In this document: positions 1-10,834 of the stretch, in pieces
How positions within the stretch are numbered: position 1 is the first letter of the stretch
How the letters are laid out: each line of letters begins with the position of its first letter
Source of the DNA: Phytoseiulus persimilis
Lineage: Eukaryota; Arthropoda; Arachnida; Mesostigmata; Phytoseiidae
DNA: 64,000 bases
Assembly (NCBI GenBank): GCA_037576195.1
Contig: CM075104.1
Coordinates: forward strand, 18,740,211-18,804,210
Direction: 5' to 3'
Notes under the pieces: model-generated
Told to the model about the DNA's origin: nothing
Databases searched by the model: none
The model's input: the letters and a program-made list of their open reading frames with translations, nothing else
Program-made: the position numbers and the translations under genes

Positions 1-2073
1 ACGCTTTTCCAACCTCTGAAGGTTATGCGGTCGGATTCGCGGGCGAGTTCGGCTCGAACAAAAGCGCATTCCGCGGTGGAACCCCGAGATTGCCAAACCG
101 AGATGATCCTGCGGTCAAAGAGAGATGGACGGCAGCGAGCCACGGGCCATGATTCCCGCAATTCCTGCTGAGAGCTCAGCTGTAACCTCGAAAAACCCTC
201 CCCAGGATTTCGATATTCCAGAACCGCTATTCGGAATGACGGGGGAGCAAAATTCATGGAATCAGAGGTGTGAAACGGGGACCGGAATCCAGACTTCACG
301 AGACCTGCGGCCGCACATGGGAAGTGAGGAGGGAAAGGGGAGATTCCGTAGCCCCACGGGAGAACTTCCTAGTTGAACGCGCTCTGACAGACAGACGGAT
401 TTGGTTCGGAAATCCCTTCATCCCGATTGTCAGACACGAGCGCGGAAGGGGCGAGCGATCCTTCGATTTCGAAACCGATGAGGCAACCGTTAGGCTCGTA
501 TCAGCCCTCCGTGTGCACGAGCGAGAGTTCGGAATCGCTCCGAACCACCGGGCGAGCTGCTCTTTTCAGACTCGGAATGTTCCTCGTCCAGGCGGAGAGA
601 GGAGCGGCAAACGCTTCTCGGCTTCCTCGAGTTGTTCCTGGCGGCGCGAGCGGAACTGCTCTGATGATCCAAGAAGGCGCGCTCCACGAACACGTGAATG
701 GAACCAAAATTGGATCATACAGGGTGTTTGTGCAGCTCTACTCGTAGCGCAACTTCCGATGCGCAATCAATCAACGAATGTATTTGTGGGAACGGGAATC
801 ACGCGGCGCAATTCCCATCTATCGCCGCAGTGGATCACCCAGCAGACACAAAGCGTAGACACAACACAGGGCAAGCAATAAGCGTGCGAGCGGCTCAGCA
901 AACAAGAACGTGAAAACGGCTGGGACGCCGAACGGAACGTACAACGGTCTCGAATATTTATAGTCAACAGTCAACGTACTCGAGGGAAAGCAGGAAATCA
1001 CAACTGGGGATTAACCCACATCGAAAAGAGAGAGAGAGAGAGGGAAAGAGCGCGCGACAGAGCTCAAGCAAAACGAGCGAACCATTGGGAGGAATCGGGC
1101 ATGGATGCCAGCGGAGGGATGTCAGCCATCCAGCAAAAACGGAAACTACGATCACAGAGCCTTCTCAGATCTTTTGCTTCTCACCTGTTGAGGCGTGGTG
1201 AATAAAACTGTGGATTGTTGTGGCGTGGCGGCCTGTTGACTGATTCGAACTCCGGCTTGTGCGGCATTCGAACTCCGAGTTGAGGGATCAGAGTTTTCAG
1301 AGAGGACTTCCATCTTCATCTGCTAACTACAGTCGAGTCGTGAAACATCCAGCAGCCCCTGGGCTGCACGCCTGTGGGAAGAAGAGTGGCGATTCGTCAA
1401 TCGAGGTTCATGACCAAGCTGAGGTCTACCTCTGTCTCCGGCGGTCTCATCAATCAGCGGATTCCTCGAATCGGCTCCGCAATAATCTGACAAACGTGAG
1501 ATGGTGGCATCGTTCCCCTCCTATTGGAGCATATTTTTATTGACGGTTCCATACGAAGAGTTTCTCTAGCGAGCGGTGATTGGTATGTATATTTAGGTCG
1601 GATCGCAAACTTCCGCGATCTCGCGAGAGCCTCCCACTTGAGTTACACGCAGCTTAGTGGCTTTGGGTCAGGCATCCCCCAACAATGTTCTCCCTGCGCA
1701 ACTTCCGCTTGCAGCTGTTGGCGCCAAGATTGAGCGGACCCCGATTGCTGGCGCCGAGAACAAAGTTCCTTCATCGAACCGTTCTATCCTATCGGAATCA
1801 AGGTCGGCTCTCAAAAGACGTCCACGTTAAAAATCTCACACGAAGCGATACTGCCGCCTGCCAGCGGTATGAAAGGTTTTCCGGATCGCGAGTCTAAGTC
1901 GATGAAGAATTACGCGGAAAGCCGACGTAAGATCTTCTGGTTCTGCCTGTCGGTCCATTAGATTCGCGGTGAGCCAGTGACGGTCACTGCGTGTAAAATT
2001 CGTCGTCGTGTGATGCAAGCGATGGAGCGAGAAAGCTGGCTGACGAGCAGTGCCAGCGAAACGAGTTCTGATT

Positions 2074-2102
2074 TGAGTCAGATGACTACGTCATGATGAC
2101 GT
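2074..2102. promoter_or_regulatory. bZIP-site cluster (AP-1 plus two opposed CRE half-sites)
   Basis: An AP-1-type TGAGTCA lies at 2074-2080. A near-palindrome, ACGTCATGATGACGT, at 2088-2102 contains two opposed TGACG half-sites. A GC-rich stretch follows from about 2108. Such clusters are typical of promoters or enhancers, but no transcript could be tied to this one. Confidence 0.3.
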
Positions 2103-4599
2103 GGTAGGACGCTTCAGGCGCGGAGCGCCCGCGGGACGGGACGCTCCAATCCACGGCGCTCAGACGAACTACCGGTATCACTGTCGGCCTCCTGCTTTCG
2201 CTCGCTGGAAGCAACACAAACAACAAATGCAGACCGCGCAGAAGCCTCAATTCATTCATGGAGTGCGAGTGAGTTCGATCGGGGAAAGTCGACCAGTTTC
2301 TAAGGAACATTCGGAGATTAGCTGCTGGGTTCGAGCGCAATCCTCTTTCAGACAGAGACCGAGGACTATCAGCCTCTCGATTTCGGGAGATAGTGCCCCG
2401 GTGAGACGGCGCACCAAGACATCCCGTACCCTCCGTTCATTCCATGACGGGCCCGATGGAAACTTCCGGGCTCCACGAGAACGTAGAACAAGAGACTCTG
2501 ATCGAGGCGTCCTATGACGAGCTTGAGTGGAAGCAAGGATACATTCACACATCGGCGACGACCGGGGATGGCAGTTCCCACATAAACAATGGTGAAGAGG
2601 CTGATAGAGATGGATGTGATCGGATTGTGATAGTTGAGGGTGGGTACAGTTCGATAAATTGAGGATGGAAACACGAGAGATAGAAGCAGTGTTCCAGATG
2701 GGGATTTATCAGATTCAGTTCGTGGTCCAGCTCACTCCAGGGATCTCCAGGTTGTATCAAGTTGGGTTCCGATGTGGCTAACAGAAACTTCCCTCTCTTC
2801 ATCACCCTCAGCCCAGCTTCTGGTGACTCTGATATATTTTCCTCTAGTTCAATATCATGGACTCCCCTCCATACAGTTGCGCCGATTTGAAACAGGCGAA
2901 GATCCTCGAAACGGGATGCACGAATGGTGATCGAAAGGCTGGAGCAGGTTTCTCTAATCCTATGAATGCAGATTGCGCGAACTCCTCTGAAACCGTCCTC
3001 TGTTATGCGGTTCGCGAACTATGTGGCTCTGATCCTGGCGAGCTCGACGAACGGGTAGTTGACTGACTAGCCAGTCAACCTGATCCAGTTGGTTGCAAAC
3101 AACGCTCGGACATGTGTTGTAGTCGATCAACACTCGGAACGCCGGACCGAGCAGCCGACAGCATCTAACACAGATGGACCCGAAGTCGGACGAGCTCTCT
3201 ACGAACGTTTCCGGATGCCGGCGAGCCCCGCAAGCTTACGAGCATCTCTGAATTTTGATTGAATTCACAGGAGCGCATGGTCATTGCCCGCTATCTGGAT
3301 AGCTCTGTCAGTTTTCGCAGACCAACGGCGCGGTCGGCGGGTGCCCGACCACGGAAGGGTTTGCGTAGCAATCAGCGCAAAAATCCGAGAACGTCACTGC
3401 CGAAGCTGGACTGGGATCTTGTCCGATGAGCCCACGCGATGGGTCGAACCGGACTGCGGATCAGTCAAACACCGTTCAAGCTCAAGAGAAGCCGAGACAT
3501 CATGAACTTGATATCGGATGGTCTCCTCGGTCGGTTTGTGAGCTGCCGCTGCTGGTGGGCCAACTGGCTGGCTGGCAAGCTAGCCAACAGCAGGCTCCTA
3601 TCTCAAGGTCACATATACGACGAACAAACGAATGCTGGCTCTCGCACAAGCAGTCGGTAGTCAGGCGATCAGCCGACTAGCCGCACACACATATCAACCG
3701 ACGAGCGGATACTGAATCGCCGAGATCTTCGAGAAGGAGTCACCTCGAGTCTTTAGTGGTTTGAATAGCGTTCCCGCCAACAAGCTCAGCATGCCGATAT
3801 CCCAATCCGGCATTCCCTCGGTGCTAGTCGGTATGAATCGCTTCTCAACCAAACTTATCGTGCAGCTCGTCTCCCACGACAGCGCTGTTGTGCACAAGTA
3901 GTATGATCGAATTGGAATAGAGCCATCACATGTTCTGAACTCGCGCCTGGCAGAGAACAGACGAAGTCTTCAGCAGCGACACGGCCTAGGAAGAGGAACG
4001 CGCGCGCGCGCGGTTCTCTGAGCCGATGTCGGAGGGAGCAACGGAGCTGCAACACGCGAGTCGCACTGAGACCACAACTCTAGCATTGCGTTGCTCAAAA
4101 ACAACCACAATAACAACAAGCAACAATGAACACCAACGTGAGGAGCAATATCTGTTCCCTAGGCAGAGCAGGAAAGCAAGGAGAGACTTTCTGCTACCTC
4201 TGCACTCATATTGTCGCAGCAGCTTCGGAAGTTTCAATGTAGTCGGAGCTGTTGACATCGTTCACCTACAACGCTCAACGACTGCCGTTATCAAAGTTTC
4301 CCATTTTGACCGAGGAACAAGTTCCATCCAAGAGGGAAACTACTCCCATTGTCTTCGTAACTTGCAGTCATCAGAGTCGCCGTCGACTGTGATCTCGCTG
4401 ACCGACACCGCTGCAGCTGCAACTTCCGATAGCGTCTGCCTTTACGCGAGTGAGGCGAACAGCAGGGGGATCGATCGGCTGCTCATCTTATAAAGTGATC
4501 GACCAACTGACTAACTAGGAGTGAGAAAGAATGATCTCTATTCAACCAGCGAGAATATCAAGAAGAGACCCATATAGCACCCACCCTATACGCGAAGGA

Positions 4600-4815
4600 A
4601 TGACTGAGTGACTGACTGACCGATTCACGAATCGACCAGCAGACAAACAAACATAAGGCCCGATGATCAGATGGACGATGGAGGACCCGCGGACCGACAG
4701 ACAGATAGAGTAACGACCACAGCTAGCGAGCAAGCACCAGTCAGTCAGTCACTACTGCTTGCTTGCTGCTGCTACTACTGCTGTTGCTCGGTTGGCTGGC
4801 TGGCTGGCTGCTGTT
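4600..4815. repeat. Simple-sequence tract (CTGA-, CAG/CTG- and GGCT-type)
   Basis: Short runs of GACTGACTG at about 4606-4622, GTCAGTCAGTCA at about 4739-4752, CTGCTGCTACTACTGCTG at about 4766-4786 and four GGCT units at about 4794-4810 lie close together. They are degenerate microsatellites next to the putative promoter. Protein frames over this stretch, such as the Cys-run frame on plus, are products of the repeats. Confidence 0.6.
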
Positions 4816-4940
4816 GTTGCTGTACTTACACTTACGTAGTAGGGGGATCGTCGTCACCAACCACCACTGACTGGCCGTCCGCTGTTGTGATGAGCTGCTA
4901 CGTAGAGTCACTGAGTCAACGACGACGCCATCTTCTCGAT

Positions 4941-5012
4941 GCTCATTGGCTGTCTGCTCCACACAGCACGCTCATTGGCTGCTGCAGATCACGTGACGTC
5001 ACTATGACGTCA
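4941..5012. promoter_or_regulatory. Candidate proximal promoter: two inverted CCAAT boxes, E-box and two palindromic CREs
   Basis: Two copies of CTCATTGGCT, carrying ATTGG (an inverted CCAAT/NF-Y site), lie 29 bp apart at 4945-4949 and 4974-4978. They are followed by CACGTG at 4990-4995, which overlaps a perfect CRE TGACGTCA at 4994-5001. A second perfect CRE follows at 5005-5012, 11 bp further on and so on the same helical face. The DNA just to the right (5020-5110) is CpG-rich. This architecture is typical of animal housekeeping or cAMP-responsive promoters. The direction and the driven gene are unknown; a short plus-strand frame begins at ATG 5345. Confidence 0.5.
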
Positions 5013-5029
5013 TTTGGAGGGTTCTAAAA

Positions 5030-6850
5030 CGCGAGCCGCGCTGCGGAAGTCCGCGCGACTCCGGAGCGGCCACCTTGCGGGTTCTTTGCTGTCCTCGCCG
5101 CAGGTAGAACGGCAGCGGGAGCCGTGGCAATACCTCCATAGTGATCCTCTACCAAGCAAAGGCATCCGTCTGTAGCTGTGGCGGCTTTTCTCCCTTTGCT
5201 TGTCACGACGACGACAACAACCATTCCACATTGGTCTGCGCGGCGTTCTTGCTCGCTGCTGCGATGTTTTCCTCATCTACCTCCGACATTACCGCTAGTG
5301 CTCTGTGGTAGTGATCGCTCACTTTAGAAGGCGCGCAGGATGCCATGCTGGAGGAGGATAGCGGACGCGGATCGGGACGTTCTGGGCAGGTGTTTCCAGC
5401 CGCAGATTTCTGGCATCAACCAATCCAACTGGAGATTCAGGATTCACTCTAATCAGCTACGGACATAAGTTTGGCAGATTCCTCGCTCAGAGCAGCTGAT
5501 AGGAGCCTCAGAAGATAGTCGGAGTTTGCTCGCGCAGGAGGAGTATCAATGTTAGAGAGAGGCGCTGACTTTCCAGGGTCCAGCCCCAGATCCCGCTTAT
5601 TGTTTCTCTGAGTTGCCGGTAACGGGTAATGGGATGCGATCACCGTGGTTGAGGAAGGTGATCGTAGAGGCTCAAAAACGTAGTGGATCGTCGACTCGAA
5701 AGTGGAAGTCTTGAACATCGGGACATCCATATTTGACCCGTGCGGGCCTTCAGCTGTACATATTCTAATCCAAACGTCCAAGTTTGTTGAATACTGGATG
5801 GAATGGAAACTCATTGTTGAACATCGGGAGAAATGTCATACATGCAGTGAATCTGCGGATGAAGTCATTCGTTGGGAGGGCAAATACGGGGTTTTGACAT
5901 TTCGTTCACGTGGAGCGGGAACGCAGCGTATATCACTCCAACGAGTGACATATCGCGCACGGGACTGAGTATTTCCGTCCTCAAATCCCTGATTCAGCAC
6001 ATTCTTCTCCGTATGCGATCCCATGTCGCATTCGAAGAACACATCCTGGAAGCCCACCTCTGGGTCGCGAGATGTTTCGGAAATACCATCTTAGGAGCGC
6101 CTGTCTGACAGAGCCTCGCGGATCATTCCATCCCGCTTCTAAAACTCGTCAGTCAGGAATTGGAGCATGTGGCGGATTATTCTCCAGCTGGGCGACGTGC
6201 TGTTGAGGTGAATGTTCTATCAATTATTCTCCACTGTTCTTCCAGAAGAACACTAGGTAAAAGAGGGATGTTGTCAGAGACCGATGAGAGAGACCGCTTT
6301 GAATAACTCCCCGGAAACGAGATAAATATGACATATCCGGATCGAGCAAAGTTCCACGTAACCAGCCGAATCCGTGATGAGATGAGGCGAACGGAAGGTA
6401 CCAATACACCATTTATAGCCGGCTCGAAGATTTCAGTCTTCTATGAGGAATTGTAACGTTCACATGCTTTCCATACCAACGAAAATTATTCCTTTATAAC
6501 GCCGCAGGCTGGTAACATTTGATACCTTCACTGCTCAGAACAATTCACATGCTAGAAGCGAACCCAGGGATGCTCTTTCTGAAGGATCGACCGGAAGACT
6601 ATCCTGGTCAGGAGCGAGAACCCGGATTTTACTATTGTAGCGCACTTTCTCAGCTCATATGGGACTCTCCGCCGTGAGATGACACGTTCCAAAAGACGTC
6701 AACACGCAACTTTTCGTGATGCGTATCCACCGGTCATTTCACTTGCACTTTTTTCCGAATTCTCATCAATTGGGAACAACCTCCACCCAATTACCCCCTG
6801 GCGGGGCCCTCCAAACAGTTATCGACCATTCTTGAGCCGAGGCTGACCTT
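5030..6850. other. No confident gene; one weak candidate exon
   Basis: The only frame with a protein-like look is on minus, 5814-5449 (121 codons ending in a stop). Its tail is fairly ordinary in composition (…LLRLLSAALSEESAKLM…), but it has no recognisable domain and no clear splice acceptor upstream. The rest, up to the retroelement near 6.9 kb, shows nothing I can name. Confidence 0.25.
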
Positions 6851-7191
6851 GAACGATCGTACACCGAGTATCTCCCGAGATCCCGGCATCGGAATGGCCC
6901 GCTCAGCTCATAGTTCAATGTGGTCCTCTTCAAAGCCTGTTTTACCGATAATGTGCAAGAACATATTTAGAATCCGTATGCCTTCATCTATACAGATGAG
7001 GAGCCATCGACTAACGCCAAATGTTATCGCAAACGTTATGGCCAATTCACCACTTGCTGTTCAAATGTCCGCAATTGCAACATGATTGTGGAAGAACACT
7101 CAGAATCGGGAACAGACTCGGACAACGACGTGTTTTCGATGATCACGCAACAGCTGGGGGACCCGGAAAAAGGGAAGTCATGGGCGACCTG

Positions 7192-7374
7192 ATACTGTGT
7201 CATAGAAACCGTGAGGAAGAACTGCGGCTCCAGGTAGACTCCGGTGCCACGGTTGATGTTCTACCTCTAAACATATACCAAGCACTACGTGAAAAAAAAG
7301 GTCTAGAACTGGTTACGAATGTACAGTGGAGATCTGACCAAGTCGGTCGGCCGATTCACGGTCCATGCATTTAA
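7192..7374 (+). pseudogene. Retroelement aspartic protease remnant
   Basis: The stretch LRLQVDSGATVDVLPLNIYQ contains the retropepsin active-site motif D-S-G-A, preceded by hydrophobics and followed by the usual D-V-L-P stretch seen in gypsy proteases. A degenerate Cys-containing segment just upstream, in another frame, looks like a nucleocapsid zinc knuckle. The frame stops about 180 bp before the RT frame opens, so gag-pol continuity is lost. This is part of the Ty3/gypsy element around it. Confidence 0.7.
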
Positions 7375-7462
7375 CGGCGACAGGGGAGTCTGAGCGACGT
7401 TCGAGGTAGCCAAGTTAAGAGAACACCCACTACTCAGTGCGGAGACATCGATAAGTCTGCAT

Positions 7463-8416
7463 TTGATCAAACTCGGGGACAACGTTAAACTCGTGAACCG
7501 AATACAACAATCACCAGAGCACAGCAATGAGCTAGCGGCGCTTGTGCACGAATATGAAGACATCTTCAAGGGCCTAGGCCGTCTGCCAGGTGAAGTCCGA
7601 ATTGACTTGAAGGAAGATGCAATACCTATGCAATGTCCGCCTCGCGCTCAAAGAACAAATAATACGAAAAATTCAGCAGCCGCAAGCGCAAGGAGTGATA
7701 ACACCAGTCAGCAGACCGACGAAATTGATCACCCAGATGCTGGTGGTCGCAAAAAAAGGAAAAAAACTCCATCGATGACTCTCGATTCATACCACCTGAA
7801 TCAAGCAGCGAGACGGTCTCACTACCTACTGCCAGTGCTATCGGATGTATTGCCTCGACTGTCAAAGGCAAAATACTTTTCGGTGGCTGATGCGTCGGAT
7901 GGATCCTTCCAATGTGTCCTGGAGGAATCCTCAACCGATCTCACAACATTCTGGACTTCCCTGGGACGATACATATATCTCAGAATGCCACAAGGCCAAA
8001 GTATGTCACCGGAGAAATATCGCGCCGAACAAGTGGAAGCTTTGGAGAACCTCGAAGGCGTGGAAGTCATATCCGACGACATCCCAGTACATGGTACAAC
8101 GCAGAAAGAACATTTACGACATCTGAAACAGTTCTTTCAACGATGTCGAGGAGAGAACCTCAGACTCAACCGAAGCAAACTACGCTTGTGTGCAAGGCAG
8201 GTGAAATACACGGGACATATACTGACCCGAGACGGACTGCGTCCACAACCCGAAGGGATCGAAATCATACGGAGAACCCAACCACCGAGAGACAAAAGAG
8301 CCTTACCGCGTATGCTAGGGTCAACGAACCATCTCTTAAAGTTCATACTAGGCTGCTCAGAGATAGCAGTGCCGCTACGAAAAGTACTCAAAGACAACGT
8401 TGAGTTCACATGGTAG
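7463..8416 (+). pseudogene. Ty3/gypsy reverse transcriptase, frameshifted
   Basis: This long frame holds RT landmarks in order. There is a leader of the form EYEDIFKGLGRLPGEV. Next comes the block-A region YFSVADASDGSFQ with the first catalytic Asp, then GRYIYLRMPQGQSMSPEKY, then the second catalytic block EGVEVISDDIPVHG. After that come LRLNRSKLRLCARQVKYTGH and a thumb-like region ending near LRKVL. Around 7650-7790 the conserved residues sit in a different frame from the flanks, so a pair of compensating frameshifts has scrambled the finger region. The usual Y/F-x-DD is I-S-D-D here, and the usual FGL/FGI block reads PQGQS. It is an inactive copy. RNase H traces follow in other frames. Confidence 0.8.
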
Positions 8417-8765
8417 GACCAACACCAGAGATCATTCGACAAATTGAAAAAATATCTTTCAAAAGCCCCGGTACTCGCGTACTGCGACACAAAACTCCCG
8501 ATTCTCATCCAAACCGATGCAAGCCAGAGCGGAATCGGCGCGGTGCTGCTGCAAGAAGGTCGCCCCTAGTCAAGCTCACCCCAATCAGAAGCTCAACGTT
8601 GGAGAAGGTAGCAAAGGCATCAGCAGCCGACTTGAAGTCTGTACAACTTCCGAAAATACTGATCGAAGGATGGCCAGCAAGCAAAACATCATGCCCCCAA
8701 GGATGTGGCTCCGTGCTGGGAACACAAAGCATATCTAACAACACAAGATAGCCTGATATTCAGGG

Positions 8766-9420
8766 GTGAAGCAGTTTTCATCCCCGAAAGAACTCAGGAG
8801 AGAAATGCTATTGTTAGCACACTGCACTCACTACAGCTTTACATCCTCATGGAAACGAGCCAAACACTGCGAATACTGGCCGTCGGTAAAATCAGAGCTC
8901 AGAAAGTTCTGTGAAACATGCAACACATGTCTTTCGCACCTGTCGAAACAACCAAAGGAACCGATCTTGCCGACTCCGTTGGCAACATACCCCTTCCAAG
9001 TAGTCTACCATGGCATTTTCGCGGTGGATTCGTACTCCGACTTATTCAAGGTGGATAACCTAGGACAAACAGCAACTCCAAAGAAAGTCAGCACCGCAAC
9101 TGAAAAACATTTTGCAGGGTATGGAAGCCCCCGTTGAACTCCGTAGCGATAATGGATCTCAATTCACATCAACCAGCTCCATCGAGAGCCCGCAAGACTG
9201 GGGCACAACGCACATCACGAGCTCTCCGTACTATGCCCAAGGGAACGGAAAAGCGGAAGCCGCTGTCAAAGTAGCGTATAGAGTGCTGAAGAAATGCACG
9301 ATGAGCCAAGAAAACTACCAGTATGCGTTATTGGACCTGCCAAATACTCTACAAGCCGACGATTCGGGCAGAGCACAGAAGTTCTTCTCAAGGCGACCAA
9401 GGTGCGAACTCCCATGAGTC
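8766..9420 (+). pseudogene. Ty3/gypsy integrase, frameshifted
   Basis: An HHCC-type finger is visible as H-x(3)-H…CETCNTC at about 8821-8935, in the frame starting at 8766. The first catalytic region (VDSYSDLF) is near 9022-9045. The frame then shifts, and the second part (from 9112) carries LRSDNGSQFTS with the second Asp, then HITSSPYYAQGNGKAEAAV with the catalytic Glu. The D-D-E residues all survive, but in two frames. The tail resembles the conserved NT…PAQ-FF-RR region of gypsy integrases. The part joining the two frames, near 9100-9125, is disrupted. Confidence 0.8.
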
Positions 9421-9590
9421 ATGGAGCAATAATACATACAAAACGAGGAGCAGCTCAAAACCAATGAGAGTGAAAAATCGTCGCAGGAAGAAAAACTTGA
9501 TAGGTCAGCCAAGGAGCTCCAACCACTCAATCCAGGAGACGAATCTCGAGTACAACAAACACGGGAATCAGAGCTGTGGGTCGCAGGAAC

Positions 9591-9951
9591 GTGCACCGAA
9601 GTGGTTGGCCCGAGAATATATCTGGTCAAGCTCAAGGACGGAACGGTTATCCGTCGCAGCCGGAAACACCTGCAACTTGATCGTCAGATGAACCTAAGGA
9701 ACGAACGGGGTCCCGTTGCTCCTGAAAACGCAGGAAACGGAGAGTGTCCGCCAGACGATGCGATACAGAGCCGCACTGTGGAAAAGTCTAAAATGCAAAC
9801 TTGCATGGAGGAACTTGCTACAGTGCATCGGCGCAAGGAAATAGATTCCGATCATCAAGAAGATGGTGTCGACAGACAGAGTCATATGGAAACGCCGGAA
9901 GACGCCCACAACACTGATGGAACGACTAAGTCATCGGCAAGGAGACCATAG
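9591..9951 (+). pseudogene. C-terminal (chromo-like/GPY) tail of the gypsy integrase
   Basis: The frame contains VGPRIYLVKLKDGTVIRRSR, the typical GPY/F-type segment after the integrase core of Ty3/gypsy elements. A hydrophilic Glu/Asp/Arg-rich tail follows with no domain I recognise. It ends about 130 bp before the polypurine tract. This is consistent with the 3' end of pol. Confidence 0.65.
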
Positions 9952-10095
9952 AAGAGACCACAGAATGAAGTGACGACGAATGCAGATGAACGTCTAAGGA
10001 AACAACAATGCCATTGTCTACGTGAGGCTTTCGAATCCGAGACTGCCGAATATGACACATGACTAATTTTGTTGAATCGATGTAAGGAGGGGAGA

Positions 10096-10286
10096 TGTTC
10101 GTAAGCCGATTCGAATACTTGCGCTCTCCTGACCAGAGCGCTGTCTTACGATACAATAATAAACAGTGCCATCTTGACCATCCGCTGCATTATATCTTGT
10201 GAACTCACGTACTGTAGAAATACGATACAAACTATCAGTGAACCTCCATCTACTATACCTGACCTGTGTGTATTTCTCTCCGCACA
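10096..10286 (+). repeat. Candidate 3' LTR of the gypsy element, with polypurine tract
   Basis: A purine run AAGGAGGGGAGA at 10084-10095 abuts TGTTCG, and the segment ends …CGCACA, giving TG…CA borders over 191 bp. An AATAAA lies inside near 10158. I could not find a matching copy upstream, so the LTR call rests on position, borders and the tract only. Confidence 0.5.
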
Positions 10287-10834
10287 CGGAACGCTAACCG
10301 AATCCGTCCGGCTCGCCCGCGAAGATGGCGTGGAGGATCCATGTTAGTGACAATAGTCTCGTTTCACGGTATCTGGTCGAATTCCTCTCGGGATCCGATT
10401 CGTACTTCTTGGGAGTCACTGAATCCATGATGGAAATCGTCAATTAACGATACCAGACGGTCCGAGATCACCTCGAAAGCGTCCCTGGTCAGCTTGTATT
10501 TTGTGATTCGAGGAACTGAACGAGGTTCGGCCCGGATGCATTTTCCCCGACATACATACAAAGTCCCCGCACCCCAAGGTCCCCTTCCTACTTTTTCGCC
10601 AGCCGCTGATGGCAACCGTTGTCACGAACACCGGAACCTGAGACCATTTTTTTGGAACCAGTCGAAGGACCATTCGAAGGCGGGAAGATATGAGCTCCTC
10701 GCTCTGTTGAACTCATACGCTTCTTTTGGAAACGGTCGGTCCTCCCATTCACCAACTCGTGGTATCGTTTGAACACCAGTATCCTGAAGGGCCTGCCGGG
10801 ATAAGGGCCCCACCGAAAAAAAGTACTCCTATTC

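Larger units (their letters stand above)
1..4900. other. No recognisable gene; non-coding, simple-sequence-bearing stretch
   Basis: I read both strands and found only short open frames with no recognisable domain, no convincing exon chain and no paralogy to the genes elsewhere in the window. It contains a short (GA)n run near 1027-1043, a bZIP-site cluster near 2074-2102, and CTGACTGA- and GGCT-type simple repeats between about 4600 and 4815. The longest frame here (4026-4493, plus) is rich in Thr and Ser and has no recognisable motif. It could be upstream regulatory or untranslated sequence of a gene not identified here. Confidence 0.4.
6900..10286 (+). mobile_element. Decayed Ty3/gypsy LTR retrotransposon (pol region and 3' LTR)
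   Basis: Pol modules appear in the canonical Ty3/gypsy order on plus. A degenerate CCHC-like zinc knuckle lies near 7018-7080. An aspartic protease core LQVDSGATVDVLPL lies near 7225-7270. The RT (about 7463-8400) is followed by RNase H remnants (about 8410-8760), an HHCC zinc finger (about 8835-8930), an integrase core (about 8990-9420) and a C-terminal segment, GPRIYLVKLKDGTVIRRSR, at about 9606-9665. A polypurine tract at 10084-10095 and a TG…CA segment with an AATAAA follow. The modules lie in different frames and stops are frequent, so the copy is dead. RT before integrase places it in Ty3/gypsy rather than copia. No 5' LTR was found, so the 5' end is approximate. Confidence 0.85.

Noticed and set aside
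2101-2674. Overlapping frames of 70-138 codons near 2.1-2.7 kb
   Set aside because: All six frames are similarly open in this GC-rich stretch. There is no splice or domain support.
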